Source: Calycina herbarum (lineage: Eukaryota; Ascomycota; Leotiomycetes; Helotiales; Pezizellaceae). Taken from it: DNA of 64,000 bases. The translations under genes and the position numbers were made by a program. Below are positions 54,570 to 64,000 of this stretch, one piece after another; positions within the stretch are counted from its first letter, which is position 1, and each line of letters opens with the position of its first letter. The notes under the pieces are model-generated. The model was not told the origin of the DNA, did not search any database, and worked only from the letters and a program-made list of their open reading frames with translations. The stretch spans positions 99,578-163,577 of the forward strand of contig LLEY01000145.1 of assembly GCA_001414485.1 (NCBI GenBank), given 5' to 3'.

Positions 54570-57500
54570 TTAATAGTAATCTTGTTCGTATTAATCAGCC
54601 GGGTCAAAGCATTATAAGCTATAGCTTTAGTTATAGCGTCTGTAGGATTACTGTCTCTATTAATCTATTTAACTTCCGATATCTCGCGCCTTTTATAGGC
54701 TTATCTTAGATATATAATATCGATTATTAAACGCTTCTCCTTAGTAGTGCTAAGCTTTACCAGATACTCGTAAACACCCTTAGAGTCGGTATAAATAACG
54801 AGTGGAATCTTAATCTTAAGTATCGATTCTATCGTAGATTTAATAACTCCTGCTATATCGAAACCGTTGCTTAAAGCGTATAATTCAGCTGCTAGAATAC
54901 TTCTAGTAACTCTCTTATACTTGGTAGAGGACTAATAGACGATGTTACTATTATTAGCAGCGTTAGCTAATATAATTACATATCTAATCTAGGAAGTGTA
55001 ATCGTTGTTATTTATAAAGGAGGAATCGGTAAAAAGTATAAGCTTAAGCGAGGAATGATCTAAAGTAATAAACTTAAGTCTATGCTCTATATTCTCTATT
55101 TGCTATTATAGAACCTTATTTAAAGCTTTAACGTCTTTTAGAAGTAGATCAGTTAACTAGGTAGTAAAAGACAGTATAAAGGCTACTTCTGGTTATAATA
55201 AAGTTATAAGGTAGGCTCCTTAAGCTTGCTATACAATGAATTGATCTCTTGTAGTAACGTTATAGCGTATATCCCCGTAAGAGCTCTTTAATTCGATCAA
55301 TTCAGTGCTTACTAGCTTAAGGTCCTTAGTATAATCCTAGGTTAAAAGTATCGATCTGTCTTTCTAGTATATAATAATGCCTCTATTGAATTTCAAAGCG
55401 TAATCGACCGTAAGCTCTTCTCTTTCCTTAGCGTCGAACTTGGCTTCCTTTCTCTTAGTATCTTCTTCTTTAATAAAGGTGTTATCTCCTAAAATAAGTA
55501 TATTATTAGTTTATAATCTAATAATCCTAAAGTATCTAGTTTTATTAACTGATAGTAGATAAGGATCAAATGTTAATTAGGTTATTCTAAGGAATTTAAG
55601 AAGGAATTTATAGTAAGTAGTAAACTAGTATAATCCGGCTTCTAGAATACTATATAATAGTAGTAATATCTCGATTAATAATCTAATCTATTCTAGTATA
55701 TCTTTTAGTAGTTATATAAACTTTCGACGGTATAGTTATAGCTTACTCCTAGACTAAGTATATACTTAGATAATATTATATAAAAGAAGGTTAAGATGTA
55801 GATATAAAGCTACGATAATAAGGATGATTTTTATACTTACTTATTAAATCGTAGGTGACTAAGTAAGTACTATCTTCTTAGCTAAATCGTTTTATATATA
55901 TACTATAAATTATAACTTTTTAAAGGCTTTATCTATACTATAGAATTTAACTTAATCGACAAATCGTAAGTTAAAAAGATCGGCGCTATCTAGTAACTTA
56001 TCTAGAGTAATAAACTTTATTACGCCTCTTTCGATTAATCTATTAATCTCTAGTTTATAGGAATTAGTATAATTTACGTAAACTATACCATCGATCGATA
56101 TAAATATCTCGATTTCGAAGTCTCTAAAATCGTTAAGTTACTAGTAATCTTAAGAAATATCGTATATGTCGACAACGTATACTTTAGCTTTAGCTTCTTC
56201 TTTAGCTAGCTTCTTTCGAGGTCTTCTACGTCCTCTCTTTAGTAGTAATTCTATAAGTCTTTCTCCTAGATTAGTATCCTAGTCTTAACCCTGGTCTTAA
56301 CTATTACTTTGTAATATTTCTAGAATTAAGAGCTCTAGCTCTTTAATAATTTCACTAAATCGAGGCTTTACTACTATAGATTAGAATCTTATACTACTAT
56401 TTAGTATAATAATAATATCCTTATCTTCGATACTTAAAAGTAGATATAGTCCTATCTATTTACCCTTCTTATTTAGTATCTCTCTCTAGACCTATATATT
56501 AGATCTAAAGAGTGTATCCTTTAAGTGATTTAACAGTCTATTATAAGTATTAAAAGCGTTGTTAACTTATCTCTTAGTATAGTACTTTACAACTTCTTAA
56601 GAAGCTTGCTTAACTATATTAGCTTATCTAATATTATTAGAAGAAGAGGCGTCCTATTAAGTTATTCAAGAGTAAGCTCTAAATACTAGTATAGTAGGAA
56701 CTAATCTATTCAGTCTAGCCGTGTCGTTGATAGCCTTAAATACTATCTAAAGAGCTGCCTCTTTTATAAGGTTTAGATAGTCTTTATATATTACTTAATA
56801 TACTCAGCGTACTAGTCTATAGTATTATTTAACAATTTTAACCGATTAGTGTGCTTCTACTAGAATACTCTCTACTATACATCCTGCGACTCTTACGTAT
56901 TCGTTGAATTCCTTACTTACGAAGTTAGTTTCAGTATCCGTAGTAATAATATCTAGAGGTCTTAAATAGACGTCTATTTAGTATTCCTTTAACTTATCCT
57001 AGACATACTTTGCCTTTATAGTCTTTAACTATCTACTAGCTTAAAAGCGAGTAGCTTCGTCTATAATATATAGAACTGCTTCTTCGTCTATAAAGAATAT
57101 ATTAACGTATATCCGAAAGTTAAATATAATATTATTATATAAAGTAAATCGAAAACGTTCTAGAAACTTTCTATACTTCTAGTATAGCTTATAGTACTTT
57201 ATAAGGTGTTATAGAATGTTAATATTAACGTCGTAGCTGGTATACTTAAGAAGTATCTATAATTTTAGTATAGATAGATGTCTAAATCGCTTATATAAAT
57301 AACATAACTCTTGCTCGCTTAAAAGACAAGAGAACTCTTAAATTATAGTAGACAAAGTATTGTCCTATACTATAAAAGGATAACCGAATCGTCGTATAAC
57401 TAAGACTTCGTGTCTATTACTTATTATAAGAGTATTACTAAGGTTATTAAATATAACTCCTAGTATATCTATGTTGTTAAGGTAGAGTAGGAATAGTATA

Positions 57501-60300
57501 TCTATATATAGTACGTGGAATTTAATTAAACCGATTAGTATATCTACGAATATTAAGCTAATTAAAGTGCTGATTCTAATATCGAATTTGATATTAATCT
57601 TCTAGCTATTATAAATAGAGGTCTTTTTAATAGTATTAAATATAAGATACTAGTTATAACTAATAATAGACTTCTTTATAGCTCTTATATCGATTATAAT
57701 ACTAAGGAACTTATTATAGTAATATCTCTTAGTACTAGGAACTAAAGTTAAGATTTCCCTATATAGAAGTGGTAGTAATCTACTACTAGCGTATTTATAA
57801 GCGGAACTGGTTAAGTTATCTATAATATATTAAGCTTCTAAGATAATAATCTCTCTATACTTAGTAATATAATTCTTAATAATATTATCTATATTATCTT
57901 TAAGGATTATTATAGCGATTTCTTTAGATATATCCTCATCCGGTTTAGTACCTTCGTATCCTATAAGATACTATCTATATCTATAATAAGGGGGTAGCTT
58001 TCTATATCTCTTAGTATATCTAGACTTCTACTTATTCTCTTATTTATCCTAACTTAGCTTAGAGTGATTTGTAGACTAATAATTAGGTTTTATATATATT
58101 CTATACTTTAAATTAAGCGAGGCATTTACTAGTCGAGTATTTATATTTGACGTACTTAGTATAGACCGATTTACAGATCTACGGAATCCTCTATAGAAGT
58201 TATTCCCTTTTAATCCTATATTCGTTTATAATATTTAGTCTATAAGATTTATATTAGCATCGTTATCTTCTTCGTCGTCTTTAGCTATAAATGCTTCTAC
58301 TTTTAGATATAGGTTCTACTATATACTAAGTACTGATTTAATAGAATAAGTTACTAGCGAAAGCTTTAGCTTCTTTAGTAGTTTTAATACTATATAAGAT
58401 ACCTCTTTATATCTGTAATAAGCTAGAAGAAGCTTATTAGCGAATTCCTCTTCCTTATATATATGTTTTAGAAGTCTATACTTAATCTATTATAGTCTTC
58501 TATATATCTTTTCAAAGATCTTAAGAATAGGCTTATCTAGATACTTTCTCTTATATTCCTTAAGCATAGTATTATTCTATTCTATTAAGGTGTTCTAGAT
58601 GTAATTAAGATCCTAGTATCGCTTCTTAAACTTGCTATAAAGTGCTTTAAAAGTAAGTTTATTAATAATATTAATAACTTCTATATAATAAAATTCCTAG
58701 GCGTCTCTCTTAAGTATTATAGAAAAAGCCTTTTTATACGCCTTCTTTTAAAGTCTACATATCTGATGTTTATCTATAAATACTACTAGCTTAAGGTCGA
58801 GATTCTCTCTCTAGCCTTTAAACTTAATATCGTTAGATATATATACTCTTATAAGGTTTCTAAGAGTATATTAATCTCCTTTCCCCTTTTGTCTTCTATT
58901 AGTATTACCTTCGTCTTCTTTATTACTTCTATTACCTCTATTATTATCTAAATCGTCCTCTTCGTTATTATCTAGATCCTCGTCGTCTGATTTATTAGAA
59001 GAGCTTTTAGAGGAAGAAGAAGAAGAATCGTCAGAAGGTTCTAGGTTATACTTTAATAATTTACTCTTCTTCTTTTCTTACTTAGCTCCCTTAAGTACCT
59101 TTAAAAGTAACTTCTTCATTGTTGATTTATTACTCGATTTAGAAGGGGTCTTAGAAAGGGTCTTAGATAGTATCGATTTAGATGTTGTCTTAGAAGCTAG
59201 AGTTGCTAGTGCCTTCTTTACTAGTATCTTTGAAGACTTTAATAGTATTACTAGAAGGACTGATTTACTCGTCTTTCTTAACTTACTAGGTAATAGTATA
59301 ATAGTATCCCCTTCGTTAACAAATTCCTTAATATTCAGAGGATCCTTATAAGGATTCTTTAAGTACTATCTTAATTCCTTAGATAGAACCTCTCTCTTAG
59401 ACTTAATTTTCTTAAGTTCCTTATAAGGTACTAGCGTCTTCTCCTCCTCTGTTAAGGTATTATACAAAGCCTATACTACTCTACTGCTTTCTCTTCTATA
59501 AAGATCTTCTACGTATACACCTCTTAATTAGAGGGTTCTTCAAAGACTGCTAGTATATCAAGTAGATATAATTATCTTAAAGTATTTAAGGTTCTATCCT
59601 TCAAAGTCTTCTTAAAAAGCCTCCTATAAAGCAGCGTTACATTCCTTTCCTACTTAGTATTCGTCTATATAATCTCGTATATAAGCGTTAAGAGTATTAC
59701 TATCTACGGTTTCTAAATCAGGCTTTTAACAGCCTTCTTCTGTTCTAGTTCCTTTAGTTACTATAGTATTATTAGGTATTAATAGCTATAGTGTTCATAG
59801 TATTAATAGTAGTATAATCCTAGTACTAAACGTAATCAGGATAAAAAAGGTCTAATAATCGTACTTCCTAGGATGCTTTATAGAATCTCGCTATAAAAGA
59901 TCGGATAGCTTAAACAATAGCTAGTAGTCGACTTTCTTAAAGGTTCAGGGTAGTGTTTTAGGTAACTAGATTCCTTCTACTTCTTTTTAGTAAATCAGGG
60001 GTATAGGTGATTTACTTAATAAGTTAATATAAGTAAATCTATAAGACTCAGTTTATAAGTAAATATAAAGGAGTCAAAGTAATAAGCGATTCTAAGTCTA
60101 TAATCTTAATACAAGGTAGATTCGTCTTAAAGGTTATATGTTATACAAATCCTAGGGCAAAGCGTAGGATAGTATGCTTATATAATCGAATCTAAACGAG
60201 GTTAGAGGATTATACGTAGTAGTAGGCTACAGCGTATAACAGTACCACTCTCAACGTTCAGTTAGCTAAAGACACTTAACTATGGTAAGTATAAGTGAGC
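54570..60300 (-). pseudogene. Decayed gag-pol of the copia element
   Basis: Read on minus. RNase H, about 54,570-54,950: SAELYALSNGFDIAG and LVIYTDSKGVYEYLVKL. Reverse transcriptase, about 55,000-56,150: VIKFITLDKLLDSADLF; the catalytic TDD reads TNN at 55,502-55,510. Integrase, about 56,800-57,350: IIDEATRF (first Asp, 57,059-57,061), ITTDTETNFVSKEF (second Asp, 56,936-56,938) and VEAH; the likely third acidic residue reads Lys followed by a stop; the zinc-binding Cys pair reads YKLY at about 57,182-57,193. Protease, about 57,680: D-T-G-A reads D-I-R-A. Acidic Ser-rich gag-like sequence lies at about 59.0 kb. Each of these changes is explicable by G-to-A or C-to-T. Confidence 0.85.
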
Positions 60301-60340
60301 TTATAACCAAGTAATCTAATCTGCGCACGACACTGATCAG

Positions 60341-60510
60341 TGTTAGTATAACTTAGTCATAAATCTGTCTAATTATATATACGTATTGTATTCTCTATAA
60401 CTATTCTAGGTACTCGAAGTACGACTATTTATGCTTGTGCTAGCGTGGTACTAGCGTGCTAGTCACGTGGATGGATATGAGTCAGAGGCTCATTCACCTA
60501 TATAACGACA
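60341..60510 (-). repeat. 5' LTR of the copia element
   Basis: 170 bases, starting TGTTAGTATAACTTAGTCAT on plus, ending TATATAACGACA, followed by the ATATC duplication at 60,511-60,515. It is more mutated toward A/T than its partner. Confidence 0.9.
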
Positions 60511-60540
60511 ATATCTTTTTAAATAGTTTAGTAATATATA

Positions 60541-61472
60541 TAATTCTTACGCTGCGTAGGCCGTAGGCCAAGCTCTAAGAGCAAGCAGTACTTCTACTAG
60601 TCATTGTTTGAGATACAGGTAAAAATGAGCTCCAAAGACGAGTCAAAGTAGCCTTATAACATCCTGCCCTCCTCCTCAGCTCCAAGGTTTGTCTAGGTAG
60701 CTGTTGCCGCTCTTCCGTAACCGGCGTAACACTCCTCTCTATCTCTACGGATCTCTACTGTCTGTTCGACGGCCAGAAAAGGCACCTTCATGCGCTTTAA
60801 AAGCCGTATCCAAATACAGGGTGCCCATTCCTCTATCGAACGAGCCTGTTGTTGTCTGGCGCTTCTCTCTTGTTCCTGCCTGCCACTAACCAATCCCTTA
60901 GTCTTGTATTTGTGATTTTCTCCTCCGACATACGTGTGCCTTCGAGTGTTGTTCTCTCTATCCTAGGGGAGGGGTGAGCAGTCCCTCCCGAATCAGGGTA
61001 TAAGACGCCTCAACAGAGTTTCTCCCTCTAAGACACGTGTACTCCGAATGCCCTCTTTGCTGCCCATCCAGCAGCAGGTGGGGACGAGGCACCTGCCCCG
61101 GGGTCGAGGTCCTACGCTTATCGAGCCTTCGGTGGAATGTACCGTATGTTGTTATTGTAATCTGCACAGCGCCTCCTCGTCCAAGTCTCGTCCGCCGCGT
61201 CGGTTATGTCTTCTCGTAATTCTTCGTTTAGGTATGGCTCAAGGGGTGGTATAGTGATTGTGGATAAGGTCTTCGTGTCGGTTTTGTTGTTGTTGTCGCT
61301 GTCGTGAAAACTCTGCTTTCCTAGCCTCACCGCCAGTTCCACGGTCGCACGACGACGACGACGACGACAACCCCTTTCCTCCTCTTGTGCGAATCTCATC
61401 AGCTCTCCGATAACACGATCGAAGGTTCGTAGCCAGCGCCTCGTACAGGCTGAGAGTTCGACCTTGCTGACC
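60541..61472 (-). mobile_element. 932-base GC-richer insertion with 14-base flanking duplication, possible LINE-type or other retroposed fragment
   Basis: TTTAGTAATATATA occurs at 60,527-60,540 and again at 61,473-61,486, bracketing a segment of much higher GC than either side. Read on minus, it enters an already open frame at the boundary (LKVSKVELSACTRRWLRTFD ... then ATG at 61,399: MRFAQEEERGCRRRRRRATV, ending YIPPKAR at 61,118). A further short frame begins MSEEKITNTRLRDWLVAGRN near 60.93 kb. The open frame starting at the edge suggests 5' truncation, and a 14-base duplication is typical of target-primed retroposition. No reverse transcriptase or poly(A) is seen, so the class is uncertain. 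A GTC repeat (CGACGACGACGACGACGAC) lies at 61,348-61,368. Confidence 0.5.
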
Positions 61473-61565
61473 TTTAGTAATATATAATATTCAAATTGTT
61501 TTACTTAATTAACTTTGGATAATTAACGTTACTAGAGTATCTTTCTTAAATTAGCTTTCTTTCTA

Positions 61566-62041
61566 CAGCGGGGGTTCGCAGATATTCGTACGCTCCCTTT
61601 TTTACACCTAAAATCACTGAAATTCACCTTGTTTAAAACACTACTATAAAATAAACCCAAATTATTTCTTAGAATCTTTTGAAAATATTCTTAGAAAAAT
61701 GAGATATCTTTACTTTATACTCTTAGTTCTTCTTCTAAGCTAAGCTGATCTTGCTTTATTTAGGTTTTAGTAAGAGGTGTCTAGAAAGTTACTAAATTTT
61801 ACCCGATTTTGGTATAATCCAGTGTTTTCCTAACACTTCCTACTTTTGTACTATTATAACTTAAGACCTAGTATATATTTAGTGTATTTGTCTTTAAAGA
61901 CTACTAATTAAATACTCGAAATAATCTTAGTTCTTCATCTCAGATATCACTTATATATAAAGATAAATATATAAAACGTCTTTTTTAAGATGACTTTTGG
62001 TGTAAAAAGGGGGCCGTACGAATATCTGCGAACCCCCACTG
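61566..62041. mobile_element. Non-autonomous TIR element (Tc1/mariner-type MITE)
   Basis: Left end CAGCGGGGGTTCGCAGATAT then TCGTACG. Right end, reverse complemented, CAGTGGGGGTTCGCAGATAT then TCGTACG, extending with mismatches to TTTACACC. TA is directly outside both ends (61,564-61,565 and 62,042-62,043). The 476-base interior is AT-rich and non-coding. Confidence 0.8.
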
Positions 62042-62043
62042 TA

Positions 62044-62674
62044 TCTAATATACTTTTAAGAATCTAGAATATTTTAACTATTTAAATACTTTGAAAAGTA
62101 TAGAATATATAGATCTTTCTTTTAGGAAAGCGTATACTTATCTATAAAGTAAATAAAAATTCTAAAGTAGATGATCTACTTTAGATCTATCTTTATTCAC
62201 TTCTTATATACAGAAGTCAAGTATCACGCGTCTGAGATCAACTAATATGTGTGTACTAGCTTGAACTTACAATGTCTTATATCTAGCTTCAACCCAGCGA
62301 TTGAAAATTCGGGTGGAATCGCAAGTTTTGGAGCGATATATCAATTTAATAAGAAATGAGATATCTACCACATCTGCGTACACATCCACCTGTCTCTCTA
62401 CGATCGGATGGTAAGTCGACAAGACCTTACCATTGATGGATGTTGAATAAAGCACTGACGCTGAAACTGGTGGTATGTCGTTGGGACAACTACACAACAG
62501 AGTTGCAGGAATTTGCGACTGTAATGCAAGCAGTTGCCCCACTAAAATTATTCTCAATCTTCTAGAATAATAAAAGAAACATGAATTTAAATATTCTAGC
62601 CATATAGAACAATCGAATTAATCTTTCAACTCCTAGTCAAACTACTAAGGGGGCAGCGTGGAGTTACACAGCAC
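62044..62674. other. No supportable gene
   Basis: AT-rich decayed sequence, with a less AT-rich stretch at 62,220-62,540 that has a minus-strand frame without a domain. Confidence 0.35.
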
Positions 62675-62704
62675 TTAACCAGTTACGAATTCCTACACCC
62701 CCTG
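62675..62704 (+). repeat. Dispersed motif CAGTTACGAATTCCTGCACC (third copy)
   Basis: Reads CTTAACCAGTTACGAATTCC then TACACCCCCTG; matches 17,320-17,350 and the reverse strand at 24,096-24,127. Confidence 0.5.
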
Positions 62705-64000
62705 TTACTAGTATTCCTTTAATGAAATATCCGCGCAAACATCAGAGAATTTTATAAAATATAGCGTCCTAGAATATGTTCTCTCTCCGAAAGTCTGAAA
62801 CATAACTTCGGAGCAAATTATTCACTTCTTATTTAGATATAGACACCTCAAAACGTGGACTCCAATCAGTACTTCTTAAGAACGTCAAACTCATCGTAGT
62901 ACGTTCGTATGTCTAAAATCACCTAAAGCGCTGTTTCTAGACTAAAAACATCTATTTCGGGTTCACGTTTTGAAGTGTTAATGTCAAGCCTAGCAGAGAT
63001 AGGTATGGCATCCCAGGTTCCGCCTCTGCATCATTAACACAACCACATCTCCAACATTGATGGAGCATCCTTTACTCCAAATGATCCTTCACCGGAAGTT
63101 TCTAAACTCAATTCAATTTAGTCACGCAGGGTCTATGGAGGTACGTTCTAAGAATCTCCTAGGGAATCGCTTCTACATGCCGGAATCTGGCCGGCTTAGT
63201 CTATGTTGTTGTAGTATGGAAGTGAAATATATTTCCTCTAAGCTTGCGAGGTCCCGTGAGGAAGGTACACTCAAAATTACTTAAAACTAGGATGGAGTTT
63301 GAGACATTACTTTCCGGCCTGTCGTTACATCATAAGTGAAGCTACATTCGGTTCTTTGACTAGATCCAAAAACATTCAGCTATTCCATTGACTTCAAGTA
63401 AGGTCTCAATCTTGCAAGTTAGGCACTCTGTGCAATTTGATAGTAGAATAAGTAGTAGCATTCAAATCGCAGTTTTAGAAGGAATATTGCGGTGTAAAGT
63501 ATTTTCGGGTTTTGAACATTTTCGCCAAGACCCCAATTTTGTAAACTTGCAGGGATATGCCAATTAAATTATTGCCTCATCATTTGGGAATTTTCCCCAT
63601 ATTTAGGGCCTGTTTGGCTCGCATCAAATATCGGATATTTCTAATTATCCCCACCAAAAAAGTAAATAAATAATGATGAGATAATTATAATTATCTAAAT
63701 CGTTTGGCCCGCATTCAATAAATGTTGAGATATTTAATTAAATTATCGGATATTTATACAAAAGATTATCCTTAACGTGCATGTATAGCGAACCGGCCAA
63801 ACAAGCGAACCGGCCAACTGAAAACACACCTAAAATCGCGATTTTGACATTTTAATATCTTTACGAATTGTTGATTAAAAATTTCAAAATTAAAACTTTG
63901 ATTTCATTACTATATAAATATAAAAGTTATAAAATATAAGACTGAGGCTAATTTATATTAAAAAGTTATTAAAAGAAGAAGAAAAAAGACAAGATTACAG
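62705..64000. other. AT-rich tail of the window with a possible inverted-repeat element at about 63,607-63,807
   Basis: GGGCCTGTTTGGCTCGCATC at 63,606 and CGAACCGGCCAAACAAGCG at about 63,790 are partly inverted copies (CTGTTTGGC / GCCAAACAAG), with AATATCGGATATTT inside near both ends. A MITE-like element is possible. The plus frame at 63,057-63,284 has no domain. The sequence runs off the window without a gene. Confidence 0.35.

Larger units (their letters stand above)
54167..60510 (-). mobile_element. Ty1/copia LTR retrotransposon, complete structure but inactivated by RIP-like mutation
   Basis: A 6,344-base element with two 170-base LTRs, TG...CA ends and a 5-base target duplication ATATC. 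The coding order on the minus strand is gag, protease, integrase, reverse transcriptase, RNase H (upstream to downstream, that is from 60 kb to 54 kb), which is the copia order. No frame longer than about 60 codons survives. Stops occur at positions normally Gln or Trp, and composition is extremely rich in A, T and TA dinucleotides. The protein-coding LTR side is at 60,341-60,510 (5' LTR) and 54,167-54,336 is the 3' LTR. Confidence 0.9.

Overview
The window looks like a filamentous ascomycete chromosome (Pezizomycotina). The evidence is short spliceosomal introns (about 45-160 bp) with GTAAGT-type donors and CTAAC/TACTAAC branch sites, a fungal bZIP factor, fungal-type ALDH and SMP-30 genes, and strongly AT-rich blocks in which transposons carry C-to-T/G-to-A damage typical of repeat-induced point mutation (RIP). 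A leotiomycete is my best guess, but I cannot prove it from sequence alone.

Layout. 1-21 kb is gene-poor and holds a degenerate minisatellite, a solo LTR, one possible secreted-protein gene (1.3-2.0 kb, minus), and many short, mostly minus-strand coding remnants. Several remnants share peptides with each other, so the block reads as a cluster of decaying paralogues; one is interrupted by stops and another by a frameshift. 21-25 kb has two small two-exon genes, a fragment of a PAK/Ste20 kinase, and a degenerate satellite. 25.1-27.1 kb carries a well-supported two-exon membrane-protein gene. 27.2-33.5 kb is an AT-rich transposon graveyard with satellites, TIR elements, a Tc1/mariner deletion derivative and a TA-flanked MITE.

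34-53 kb is the ordinary gene compartment: a three-exon aldehyde dehydrogenase (minus), a bZIP transcription factor (minus), an SMP-30/gluconolactonase-like enzyme (plus) and a small AT-hook nuclear protein (plus). They are separated by long intergenic stretches and one satellite array at 50.3-51.5 kb. They do not form an obvious pathway cluster.

53.8-64 kb is a second AT-rich block. It contains a complete but dead Ty1/copia retrotransposon in minus orientation (54,167-60,510, 170-bp LTRs, 5-bp target duplication ATATC), a 932-bp GC-richer insertion bounded by 14-bp direct repeats, a 476-bp TA-flanked TIR element, and other short repeats. No rRNA, tRNA or CRISPR was recognised.

The most notable points are: the solo LTR at 728-888, related to the copia element 53 kb away; catalytic residues of the copia protease, integrase and reverse transcriptase all altered by transitions; a 19-nt intron-like sequence shared by two unrelated coding remnants (possible intron mobility); and the local cluster of decayed paralogues.
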